A stretch of 5,786 nucleotides of DNA from Bacillota bacterium (GCA_017547345.1 JAFYPY010000130.1:1-5786); one strand, 5' to 3'; shown: positions 1 to 5,769, counted from the stretch's first letter. Notes: generated from the letters alone by a model not told the origin. Translations and numbers: made by a program.

Positions 1-977
1 AGCAAGCAAATTACTGTGATGTCAGATTCAACACCCTTTTCTGCTGCCATCTTATCAATTCTCTGAGCACTTATATAAGTCCAATAAATTATATAGAAAG
101 GAACAAACATACATAATAGTAACTGTGCTGTTGCTCCCCTCACCGCTTCTCCTTTTACACGATTTAAGAAGTTTGTTGTTTTGTAAATCCAAATGAAATT
201 CCATATACCAAATGTAAAAATCAAAAGGACTACATGCTTAGCAATGCCATAATATCCTTCAGGAGAAACTCCTACTTGCTGTGCCTGGGAAAATTCTTTT
301 TCTTCTGCTCCCGCTTCTTCACCTTCAGCATTAAAGACAACCTCTTCTTCATTTTTCACTCCATCAGGGTGTGTGAAGGACAAAGCTGCAAGCGCCATTC
401 CAGCTGTTGTCAATAGATTACCAAAGCTAAAAAGACCATATCCGCCATACCATTCATCAACGATAATGCTTACTAAAAGGCCTAGGATTAGGGACGAACC
501 GAGCATAACTGCAGGTGCAAACCACATCTTCTTAACATCTTCCTTGTATTTTGGAAGTTTTTCTGTACACTGTACCACCAACAATAGAGCAAATCCAATG
601 TATGCAACTGCTTCAATTAGAGCCGGCATCATGCAAAATAGATTGAATTTGTATGTACCATCATACCAATAATCATAGCTGTATACACTATATCTATCCC
701 ATGCAAATCCCATAAAGAAATTGAATATGACCACTGCAGCAATGAGTCCTGCACCAACAACGGCAAGTTTCTGCTTATCCTCAGCTATCAAGCCAATTGT
801 AACAAGTACAAAGCCTACAAGTTCAGCTAGTATAAGTGTCAAAGCCAAGTATTCACCATATCCAAAATAATATCCAATATTGTTAACTATCCCACCTAAT
901 GTAAGAAATGCTTGTAAGCCAAAAATTACTATGGCAATAATGGTTACTGTACTTTTCTTTTTAACGTTTGTTTCCAT
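1..977 (-). CDS. Polytopic membrane protein with C-terminal DUF4234-like domain (C-terminus beyond window edge)
   Basis: An open frame runs from ATG at 977 to the left edge with no stop, giving 325 visible residues; the C-terminus is cut by the window, not by mutation. Six hydrophobic segments lie at about 11-33, 44-64, 72-91, 115-136, 153-173 and 183-200. An acidic, Glu/Ala-rich cytoplasmic-looking linker follows (about 207-235), then a DUF4234-like domain from about 241. That domain shows the FTFGIWNFIWIYK pattern, an Asn soon after (N272) and a second membrane pair around 283-303. Function is unknown; DUF4234 proteins are small membrane proteins of no established role. The start is supported by AAGGAG at 989-994, 11 bases upstream. 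It lies 71 bp after the CPBP gene on the same strand, so read-through from that gene is possible. Family call is from motif memory; membrane location is near certain. Confidence 0.8.
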   Translation of the reverse strand, partial: METNVKKKSTVTIIAIVIFGLQAFLTLGGIVNNIGYYFGYGEYLALTLILAELVGFVLVTIGLIAEDKQKLAVVGAGLIAAVVIFNFFMGFAWDRYSVYSYDYWYDGTYKFNLFCMMPALIEAVAYIGFALLLVVQCTEKLPKYKEDVKKMWFAPAVMLGSSLILGLLVSIIVDEWYGGYGLFSFGNLLTTAGMALAALSFTHPDGVKNEEEVVFNAEGEEAGAEEKEFSQAQQVGVSPEGYYGIAKHVVLLIFTFGIWNFIWIYKTTNFLNRVKGEAVRGATAQLLLCMFVPFYIIYWTYISAQRIDKMAAEKGVESDITVICL

Positions 978-1019
978 CTTAATTAAAACTCCTTCTTTTT
1001 AGTATCCTATATTACATTT

Positions 1020-1042
1020 TATATAATTTAAAAAAATGTCAA
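1020..1042 (-). promoter_or_regulatory. Possible weak promoter for the DUF4234 membrane protein gene
   Basis: A perfect TTGACA box on the minus strand (1037-1042) lies in the 71-bp gap after the CPBP gene. The best following -10-like sequence is TATAAA/TAAAAT, reached after only 13 to 15 bases, which is shorter than ideal. The whole gap is very AT-rich, so chance matches are likely. No hairpin-type terminator is visible in the gap, so co-transcription with the upstream CPBP gene is an equal alternative. Confidence 0.3.
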
Positions 1043-1048
1043 TTTTTA

Positions 1049-1798
1049 TCAAAATGCGTCTGTTGCTTCATCTGCCCTAATTTCTTTATTCTTGATTATG
1101 TATAGTGCGTATGCTACAGCAATTATTGTCAAAGCTGTAGCGGTTCCAATTTCAAGAAAAAACGAAGCTGCCTGCTCATCAGCAAATGCGCTAGATGCAT
1201 TGAGCACGCTATGGGTTATAATACACGGCCACAGACTTTTTGTTTTATAGAAAATTATTGTAAACAAGAAGCCGGCAGCAATGGCGTATACGACCTGTAG
1301 CATATTGGAAAACAAATCAGCCCCACTTCCATTGAACAAGTTTACTATATGTCCTATACCAAAGGTTACGCTAGATACAATTATTGCAGTCTTCACATTG
1401 TCTTTTGCCATTTCCACAAAAAGAAACCCTCTAAAAATTATTTCTTCAAGAAATCCTACCAATAACATGCTAAAAACATATAGGAAACCTTCGAGTGGCG
1501 ACATATTAAAGGCAAATCCATACCAAACATTCATAGTAGCAAGGCCCACTAACGGTATGTAATACAACATTTTAGCGCTTGAAACCTGCGGTCTACATAA
1601 ACCGAAGGTTTTCATATATCCATTTCTTTTAATCCAGCAAACTGAAACCATAGTCATGGCTAAACAAAGTGCCAATGATATGGACTTCGGCGCACCCAGT
1701 TCTACCGACAAATTATCCGCAATGCTTAGCCCTACCACATATACGACTATCCATATTATTGCAAACAGGAGTCCATTTTTTTCGTATAATTTATTCAT
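1049..1798 (-). CDS. CPBP family intramembrane glutamic endopeptidase (CAAX protease / Abi family)
   Basis: This 249-residue multi-pass membrane protein has about seven or eight hydrophobic segments (roughly 9-27, 39-56, 79-97, 103-122, 136-156, 164-184, 188-204, 212-235). It carries the three signatures of the CPBP/Rce1 family: EEIIFR (E118, E119, R123), FGIGH (F146, H150) and HSVLN (H196, N200). The Glu and His residues form the catalytic site in this family, so the enzyme looks intact. Bacterial members cleave peptides in the membrane or act in bacteriocin immunity, maturation or signalling; the substrate here is unknown and no bacteriocin-like gene is visible nearby. I chose ATG at 1798 because GGGAG lies 8 bases upstream. 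A TTG at 1811-1813 would add five residues but has no ribosome binding site and overlaps that GGGAG. It probably has its own promoter just after hypB. Confidence 0.9.
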   Translation of the reverse strand: MNKLYEKNGLLFAIIWIVVYVVGLSIADNLSVELGAPKSISLALCLAMTMVSVCWIKRNGYMKTFGLCRPQVSSAKMLYYIPLVGLATMNVWYGFAFNMSPLEGFLYVFSMLLVGFLEEIIFRGFLFVEMAKDNVKTAIIVSSVTFGIGHIVNLFNGSGADLFSNMLQVVYAIAAGFLFTIIFYKTKSLWPCIITHSVLNASSAFADEQAASFFLEIGTATALTIIAVAYALYIIKNKEIRADEATDAF

Positions 1799-1806
1799 TA
1801 AAAAAT

Positions 1807-1811
1807 CTCCC
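1807..1811 (-). promoter_or_regulatory. Ribosome binding site deciding the CPBP gene start
   Basis: GGGAG on the minus strand, 8 bases before ATG at 1798. It overlaps the alternative TTG codon at 1811-1813, which therefore cannot use it. No other Shine-Dalgarno-like sequence lies upstream of that TTG. Confidence 0.7.
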
Positions 1812-1823
1812 AACCATAATTGT

Positions 1824-1865
1824 GCAAAATCCCCTAGGTGTATTACCTTAGATGTCCCATTTTGC
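1824..1865 (-). repeat. Inverted repeat in the leader of the CPBP gene
   Basis: Two perfect 7-bp arms, GCAAAAT and ATTTTGC (1859-1865 and 1824-1830), enclose 28 bases. A weaker inner stem (AGGT/ACCT, loop AATAC) lies inside. The promoter-distal arm overlaps the expected transcription start near 1862, so it could be either a leader hairpin or a regulator site. It has no T-tract, so it is not an evident terminator. A chance origin is possible. Confidence 0.35.
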
Positions 1866-1868
1866 TGT

Positions 1869-1877
1869 ATTATATCA
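1869..1877 (-). promoter_or_regulatory. Extended -10 promoter for the CPBP gene
   Basis: The minus strand reads TGATATAAT: a perfect TATAAT (1869-1874) preceded by the extended -10 TG dinucleotide at 1876-1877. The hexamer 17 bases further upstream is TTAAAA, a weak -35, which an extended -10 can tolerate. Predicted transcription starts near 1862, leaving about 64 bases of leader before ATG at 1798. It lies 32 bases past the hypB stop, which suggests the CPBP gene is separately transcribed. Confidence 0.6.
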
Positions 1878-1909
1878 TGATTGAGAGGCCTTTTTAATTA
1901 TTTTTTCTT

Positions 1910-2578
1910 CTATTTATTCCACTCTTTTGTATTCTTTATAATCCAGTCAGCCAAATCCTCAATGCCCTCTCCTTTTATAGCTGATATGAAAAGAATATCA
2001 ATCTTAGGATTTCGCATTTTGGCATATTCTGTCACTTTTTGAATATCAAAGTCGAAATATTCTATTACATCCATCTTGTTTATCACAAGCAAATCGCATG
2101 TTTCATACATCAACGGATATTTTAGTGGTTTATCATGTCCTTCAGGAACCGACAATATAGTCATATTTTTTACTGCTCCCGTATCAAACTCCGCTGGGCA
2201 TACCAGGTTGCCTACATTTTCAAGAACTACTAAATCGTAAGCTTCACTTCCTAAAGTCTTGAGCCCTTGTCTTGTCATATCGGCATCAAGGTGGCACATT
2301 CCTCCTGTGTGAATCTGTATGCTGTCAACTCCTGCTGATTGCATAGTAGCAGCATCTACTGTAGAATCTATATCCGCTTCCATCACGGCCCATTTAAGGT
2401 TCCCTTCAAGCTTCTTTGCAAGCGCCAACAAAGTAGTGGTCTTACCTGAGCCAGGAGAAGACATTAGATTGAGTAAAAAAGTCTTGTCCTTATGTAATTG
2501 CTGGCGCAAAGCCTCTGCGTCTTTGTCGTTATCTTCAAACACGCTCTGCTTCACTTCTATGATTTTCAATTCTTCCAT
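1910..2578 (-). CDS. hypB: HypB-family GTPase, nickel insertion/metallochaperone protein
   Basis: HypB is a SIMIBI-class GTPase that works with HypA to load nickel into [NiFe]-hydrogenase, in the cytoplasm. This 222-residue protein has the P-loop SSPGSGKTT (40-48), the family signatures GGMCHLDADM (92-101) and ENVGNLVCP (120-128), and the guanine-specificity motif NKMD (167-170). C95, H96 and C127 match the Cys/His/Cys set that binds Ni or Zn at the HypB dimer interface, so GTPase and metal site look intact. It lacks the N-terminal CxxC-type high-affinity nickel motif of E. coli HypB and any His-rich stretch, so it is the short form. ATG at 2578 is preferred: GAGGA lies 6 bases upstream and only 2 bases separate it from the previous stop, implying translational coupling. 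TTG at 2596 would add six residues and overlap the previous gene. The client is unknown; no hydrogenase gene is in the window. Confidence 0.93.
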   Translation of the reverse strand: MEELKIIEVKQSVFEDNDKDAEALRQQLHKDKTFLLNLMSSPGSGKTTTLLALAKKLEGNLKWAVMEADIDSTVDAATMQSAGVDSIQIHTGGMCHLDADMTRQGLKTLGSEAYDLVVLENVGNLVCPAEFDTGAVKNMTILSVPEGHDKPLKYPLMYETCDLLVINKMDVIEYFDFDIQKVTEYAKMRNPKIDILFISAIKGEGIEDLADWIIKNTKEWNK

Positions 2579-2580
2579 AT

Positions 2581-3609
2581 CTATTCCTCGTTCCAAATCT
2601 TCAAATCTAAATTATAATCTGTCGCAAAATAGTCATGTAAATCTTTTCTCATCGGCATAGTCTGTTTAATCTTTATAACATCCGATGGACATTTGGATTT
2701 GCAAATTCCGCATCCCACACATATTTCTTGATTTATAACTACCTTGCCATCTTCGCCAAAAGAAATTGCTTCAACTGGGCAACCATTATGACCGTCGTTA
2801 CAAAGGCCACATCCTGTACATTTAGTTCTGTCCGGTACAGCGGTCCAACCTGCCGGATGGAATCTGTGTCTTTCTTTAGGCGTTGCATTTCGTGCAAGTT
2901 TTAGAGCAATACAGCAGCACGGGCAACAGAAACAAATCTCAAGAAACTGGTCCATAAGATCATTTCTAATTCCCCAAAGCAACTGCTCGACCTCAATCCA
3001 TACTGCATGGCCCATTAACCCATGGGCAGCAGCCTGATCAACTCTCTCACAAGCCTCTTCGTATGTAAACTCTTTTCCAAGACCATGTTTTACAACAATC
3101 TTTCCTGCTTCACCTAGGAATAGACAGGCAATGTCTTTAGGATAATCTTGACAATCCGTCGCTTCTCTGCAAAGGCATGTGTCCATCCCCGCTATATATG
3201 TAACTTTTTTCAGGGACTCCTTGATTATATCCATAGGAATTACAACCTTTTCGCCCTTTTCAGAAACATCTACATTTAGGGGAAGTACTACTGTGCTAGT
3301 ATGAGTTTCCATATCGGGAGCAAGCATTATTCCCTTCTTGTAGAACTCACCCTTCCATCCACCTTCCTTCATCCATACAGAGTATTTTACAAACATATGG
3401 TAAAGTTTTAGAGCCAAAGGCCAGATGCTTTTTCGCATATAAATCACATGCTCTTTTATGAAGTTGTATATTCCAAGTCCGTTGGGATGATTCTTGAAAG
3501 GAGGAAATCCTACTTCTTTGCGCTTCAGTCTTTCTTCATCTAAATAAAGAACATTCCCCTCTTCATCAATATTACTCGCCTGTTTCTTTATTTCTTCATC
3601 ATACTTCAC
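2581..3609 (-). CDS. Cysteine-rich 4Fe-4S dicluster protein between hypA-like and hypB
   Basis: This soluble 342-residue protein contains 19 cysteines. Residues 1-140 match no domain I recognise. A conserved-looking block at 143-169 contains C145-x-C147-R and continues through C153 to C162 (ACLFLG). At 226-233 lies CFCCPCCC, six cysteines in eight residues. The C-terminal ferredoxin domain has C264-x2-C267-x2-C270-x6-C277-P and C297-x2-C300-x2-C303-x3-C307-P, enough for two [4Fe-4S] clusters; the six-residue spacing in the first is longer than the usual three. About 35 residues follow the last cluster. From memory it resembles poorly characterised ferredoxin-like proteins of strict anaerobes with CxCR and CCxCCC signatures; no function is established that I know. 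Start is GTG at 3607-3609 with AAGAGGT 7 bases upstream. Its position inside a hypA-hypB operon suggests a role in metal-cluster assembly, electron supply to maturation, or as the client itself. Confidence 0.85.
   Translation of the reverse strand: MKYDEEIKKQASNIDEEGNVLYLDEERLKRKEVGFPPFKNHPNGLGIYNFIKEHVIYMRKSIWPLALKLYHMFVKYSVWMKEGGWKGEFYKKGIMLAPDMETHTSTVVLPLNVDVSEKGEKVVIPMDIIKESLKKVTYIAGMDTCLCREATDCQDYPKDIACLFLGEAGKIVVKHGLGKEFTYEEACERVDQAAAHGLMGHAVWIEVEQLLWGIRNDLMDQFLEICFCCPCCCIALKLARNATPKERHRFHPAGWTAVPDRTKCTGCGLCNDGHNGCPVEAISFGEDGKVVINQEICVGCGICKSKCPSDVIKIKQTMPMRKDLHDYFATDYNLDLKIWNEE
2585..2589 (-). promoter_or_regulatory. Ribosome binding site deciding the hypB start
   Basis: GAGGA on the minus strand, 6 bases before ATG at 2578. 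It lies within the last codons of the Fe-S protein gene, as expected for coupled translation. It falls inside the extra residues that the longer TTG-start version would code, which argues against that version. Confidence 0.7.
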
Positions 3610-3616
3610 AGTTCTT

Positions 3617-3623
3617 ACCTCTT
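3617..3623 (-). promoter_or_regulatory. Ribosome binding site supporting a GTG start for the Fe-S protein
   Basis: AAGAGGT on the minus strand, 7 bases upstream of the GTG codon at 3607-3609. No in-frame ATG lies within the first 50 codons: the next internal Met codon is residue 58. The GTG is therefore the best-supported start. Confidence 0.7.
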
Positions 3624-3627
3624 ATTT

Positions 3628-3870
3628 CTAATATCCTATATCTTTGATTTGGAGCCCCTTACCATGCGCCATAACAATTTTTAATTCCGCACTCTCTAAC
3701 ACTGAAAAACCGTCGATGGCAAGCGGAAAAAGCTTCATAAAGTACATAGGCACATAGCTTGATTCCTCGCCCACTTCTAATGTGATATGCTTAACTCTTT
3801 CAATTTTATTTTGCGTCGCAATCTTGTTAACCGTCTTTACGGCTTCCATCAATACTCCAAGTTCGTGCAT
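3628..3870 (-). CDS. hypA: Short HypA-like nickel chaperone lacking the zinc-binding domain
   Basis: HypA binds nickel through its N-terminal Met-His-Glu and passes it on with HypB; a zinc loop with two CxxC pairs is standard, and the family is usually about 110-120 residues. This protein has 80. It begins MHELGVLMEAV (H2 and E3 kept), and continues with the usual alpha/beta pattern: strand VKHITLEVGE (26-35), helix with PMYFMKLFPLAI (41-52) and strand AELKIVMA (61-68). It then goes straight from HGKG to LQIKDIGY (73-80), which matches the last strand (ELxIxxIE) of normal HypA. The zinc loop between them, some 35 residues, is absent and the protein has no cysteine at all. The gene is clean, with AAGGGAG 5 bases before ATG, and is first in the operon, 18 bases before the Fe-S gene. 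The symbol marks family, not proven equivalent function. Confidence 0.83.
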   Translation of the reverse strand: MHELGVLMEAVKTVNKIATQNKIERVKHITLEVGEESSYVPMYFMKLFPLAIDGFSVLESAELKIVMAHGKGLQIKDIGY

Positions 3871-3878
3871 AAGTTCTC

Positions 3879-3892
3879 CCTTTCTTGAAAGG
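3879..3892. promoter_or_regulatory. Perfect 14-bp palindrome at the hyp operon start: candidate operator
   Basis: CCTTTCTTGAAAGG has 6-bp arms around a TT centre. It abuts the minus-strand -10 box (3893-3898), covers the predicted transcription start near 3886 and overlaps the hypA ribosome binding site (3876-3882). A partial copy sharing TCTTGAAA lies at 3918-3925, upstream of the -10 box. A repressor bound here would block the operon; the divergent TetR-family protein is the natural candidate. Because transcription should start inside it, a DNA operator is likelier than an RNA hairpin. Confidence 0.5.
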
Positions 3893-3901
3893 ATTATATC
3901 A
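3893..3901 (-). promoter_or_regulatory. Extended -10 promoter for the hypA-FeS-hypB operon
   Basis: TGATATAAT on the minus strand, with TATAAT at 3893-3898 and TG at 3900-3901. No good -35 lies 16-18 bases upstream, so recognition would rest on the extended -10 or on an activator. Predicted start near 3886 gives a leader of only about 15 bases before the hypA ATG. Confidence 0.6.
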
Positions 3902-3949
3902 CTCCCTAAAAAGCCGGTCTTGAAACACTTTTGTATTTTTGTTCCATTA

Positions 3950-3958
3950 TGATATAAT
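3950..3958 (+). promoter_or_regulatory. Extended -10 promoter for the TetR-family gene
   Basis: TGATATAAT on the plus strand, with TATAAT at 3953-3958. The best -35-like hexamer is TTGTAT (3931-3936), 16 bases upstream and only half matching. Predicted start near 3965 leaves about 25 bases before ATG at 3990. It is arranged back to back with the hyp operon promoter, with 48 bp between the two boxes. Confidence 0.6.
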
Positions 3959-3979
3959 TATAAAAATATGTTTCGCTTT

Positions 3980-3984
3980 GGAGG
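3980..3984 (+). promoter_or_regulatory. Ribosome binding site deciding the tetR-type gene start
   Basis: GGAGG lies 5 bases before ATG at 3990. The upstream in-frame TTG at 3939 has no ribosome binding site and lies upstream of the -10 box of the predicted promoter, so it would not even be transcribed. Confidence 0.8.
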
Positions 3985-3989
3985 TTCAT

Positions 3990-4529
3990 ATGGTCAGTCG
4001 AACTTATAACGCTATCATAGATGCATTTAATAGACTAATTGCAGAAAAAGATTTTAATAAAATTTCCGTAGAGATGGTCATGGAAAAAGCAGGTGTAAGC
4101 CGTTCTACTTTCTATAGATATTTCAAGGATAAATACGATGTAATGAACGCCAATTACAAAAATCTTCTTGACCACTTTATCGATCCTTCCCGCTGCTCTA
4201 ATTACAGGGAGTTATGTTTCCATTTGTTCGAATATGGTCAAAAGAATTTGGCGATTTTCAAAAATGCCCTAGGCTCTACGGGCTTTAACTCCTTCAGCAA
4301 TTATATCTACACATATTCTTACGAAAAGGCTCTTGCTATAACCAAGGCGAACAGAAATGGTCAAGGGTTTACGCCTGTAGAGGAGTTGCAAGTAGATGTT
4401 TTTTGCAATGGAATCTGCGCAGTTTACAAAAATATGGTCGAACAAAGATACCAGATGACTGCAGCCGAAGCTGCCGATGCGCTTTATGAAATGATGCCAG
4501 AATCATTAAAACATTATTGGTGGAAATAA
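3990..4529 (+). CDS. TetR/AcrR family transcriptional regulator
   Basis: This 179-residue protein has the standard length and layout of a TetR-family dimeric DNA-binding regulator. The N-terminal domain (about 1-55) has the helix-turn-helix at roughly 25-44, with the typical ISVEMVMEKAGVSRSTFYRYF pattern split by the turn at Gly35 and followed by KDKYDVM, where the third helix leads into the ligand domain. The C-terminal part (about 60-179) is helical, and its overall form recalls the DhaS-like TetR_C subgroup, so the ligand cannot be read from it. C139 and C143 are spaced C-x3-C on a predicted helix, along with C69 and C76; redox or metal sensing is possible but unproven. It is transcribed divergently from the hypA-FeS-hypB operon and probably controls that operon and itself. 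It ends in a strong hairpin terminator. ATG at 3990 is fixed by GGAGG. Confidence 0.93.
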   Translation: MVSRTYNAIIDAFNRLIAEKDFNKISVEMVMEKAGVSRSTFYRYFKDKYDVMNANYKNLLDHFIDPSRCSNYRELCFHLFEYGQKNLAIFKNALGSTGFNSFSNYIYTYSYEKALAITKANRNGQGFTPVEELQVDVFCNGICAVYKNMVEQRYQMTAAEAADALYEMMPESLKHYWWK

Positions 4530-4532
4530 AAT

Positions 4533-4582
4533 AAGAGAAGCACTCCTGTCGCTAATGCGATGTGTATGTGCCTCTCTTTTTA
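4533..4582. terminator. Bidirectional intrinsic terminator between convergent genes
   Basis: AAGAGA-A-GCAC (4533-4543) pairs with GTGC-C-TCTCTT (4568-4578) around one A/C mismatch. An inner stem TCGC-TAAT-GCGA can extend it. On the plus strand a run of six T (4577-4582) follows the tetR-type gene. On the minus strand the stem is followed by TTATTTTATTT, which suits the convergent DUF4317 gene. It begins 4 bases after the tetR stop and ends 17 bases before the DUF4317 stop codon. Confidence 0.85.
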
Positions 4583-4598
4583 ATTGTTTATTATTTAA

Positions 4599-5738
4599 TT
4601 ATTCCTTAATTGTTACATCGATACCGTTTACAGTTACCCCTTCTTCTGCAGGAATCAGTATATATTTAATACCATCTATTATTTGAGTCTTAACTCTATA
4701 TGCATGCTCTGGATCAACTTTTATTTTGACTTCACCAGTTGTCATTTCAAACTTTTTAGTTTCTACCAAATTACTTGGGTTCAACACTCCTGAATTGCCA
4801 AAGTTCTTCTCACAAGCTTTATTAAAAGCAGAGATTTTGTCTTCATCGATGCCGTTTTTCTTTAAGATGTCACCAACTTCCTCCACATAGATTTCAGGAA
4901 GCTCAATCTCCTTGTTTTCCTTGTGAATTGCTAGTTTTTCGCGTATATCCTCGTGTACTGCCTGTACAACTTCTAGATTGCATTCTTCGCCGAGAGCCTC
5001 GCTTAATGTTCCTGCAAAAACATTCTTCTGCACACCTGCCGACATTGGAATTTGCTGTACATTGAATATTCCCTTGATGAATTCATCGTGGATTTCAAGT
5101 ACATTGCGGCTATAGTAAAGAGCATTATAGATATTTGTACTTCTATTGTCAAAAGCCGGGAACATAAAGCCTATATCAGGAGTATTTATTACATGGCCTG
5201 TTGACGCGCCTCTAAAGGCCTTTTCTTCGGACATATATCTAAGTGCCGCCTTTGCATCTTTAACTGGATAGATGCCACAGATTATGTAGTCAAAAATTTC
5301 GCTGGACTCATCTTCGAAGACTTCATCATCGCTGCCTTTGAAAGGTACATCATAAGAATCAGTCGCCAAAAGTATTACATAGCTTTGGTCTGCCATATAC
5401 ACAGACTCTATAATTCTTTCGTATAATAGCTCTCTTAATCCCTCATCTCTTAAATGTGATTCCTTTAATGCCATAAGCAGTCTGTGTTCATCGCTATTTT
5501 CTACTTGCGCAGTAGAAAACCCTATATCTAAAAGGTTTCTGCCTAGAGTTCCGGAAATGGATTTCTTAACAAGTTTTAGATACATCTCAGCTTCTTCTTG
5601 CTCCATAAGCCCTACGGACATATCCATTCTTGCCACAATTTCTTTAGCTGCATTGACATAACAACCGTAGATGTGGCTAATGCTATCCTTATCTAAGCTA
5701 AATCTTCTTCTAATCTCTCTCAATTCTTTTTGGTTCAT
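4599..5738 (-). CDS. DUF4317 family protein, function unknown
   Basis: This 379-residue protein appears cytoplasmic: no signal peptide or membrane segment is visible. It matches, from memory, the DUF4317 family of Firmicutes, which opens with MNxKE-x2-EIRRxF and an I-x-GCYV motif (IYGCYV, 23-28). Further typical stretches are SGTLGRNLL (62-70), YVILLATDSYDVP (120-132), EIFDYIICGIYPV (147-159), DIGFMFPAFDNRSTNIYNALYY (188-209, a family hallmark) and IPMSAGVQK (230-238). An acidic patch lies at about 137-147. The last 50 residues are rich in short strands (EVKIKVDPEHA, KYILIPAEEGVTVNG). No catalytic motif is recognisable, and the family has no assigned function that I know of. Two ATGs are adjacent: I chose 5738 because the GGGGG ribosome binding site (5746-5750) is 7 bases away rather than 4 and family members begin MN. 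The gene stands alone, convergent with tetR, so a functional link to the hyp operon is not indicated. Confidence 0.87.
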   Translation of the reverse strand: MNQKELREIRRRFSLDKDSISHIYGCYVNAAKEIVARMDMSVGLMEQEEAEMYLKLVKKSISGTLGRNLLDIGFSTAQVENSDEHRLLMALKESHLRDEGLRELLYERIIESVYMADQSYVILLATDSYDVPFKGSDDEVFEDESSEIFDYIICGIYPVKDAKAALRYMSEEKAFRGASTGHVINTPDIGFMFPAFDNRSTNIYNALYYSRNVLEIHDEFIKGIFNVQQIPMSAGVQKNVFAGTLSEALGEECNLEVVQAVHEDIREKLAIHKENKEIELPEIYVEEVGDILKKNGIDEDKISAFNKACEKNFGNSGVLNPSNLVETKKFEMTTGEVKIKVDPEHAYRVKTQIIDGIKYILIPAEEGVTVNGIDVTIKE

Positions 5739-5769
5739 CATTTAACCCCCAACATTTTTATATGTAGTC

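Noticed and set aside
234..672. Two plus-strand open frames of 60 and 99 codons
   Set aside because: They are antisense to the DUF4234 membrane protein, lack ribosome binding sites and have no family resemblance.
1799..1813. Longer CPBP protein from TTG at 1813
   Set aside because: No ribosome binding site; the codon overlaps the GGGAG that serves ATG at 1798.
1281..1880. Plus-strand open frames of 60-93 codons across the CPBP gene
   Set aside because: They are antisense shadows of a gene with full catalytic motifs; compositions are not protein-like.
2579..2596. Longer HypB from TTG at 2596
   Set aside because: The added residues encode the GAGGA ribosome binding site of the ATG start and overlap the end of the Fe-S gene.
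2319..2660. Plus-strand 113-codon open frame across the hypB/Fe-S junction
   Set aside because: It is antisense to both genes, which have clear motifs; no independent start signal was seen.
3610..3700. hypA as a pseudogene with its zinc domain lost by frameshift
   Set aside because: I checked the downstream bases: the stop is followed 18 bases later by the next start, and no other frame codes a CxxC pair there. The last strand LQIKDIGY is still in frame, so the loop is missing internally, not shifted.
3939..3989. Longer TetR protein from TTG at 3939
   Set aside because: It lies upstream of the predicted -10 box and has no ribosome binding site; the added 17 residues do not look like the N-terminus of a TetR protein.
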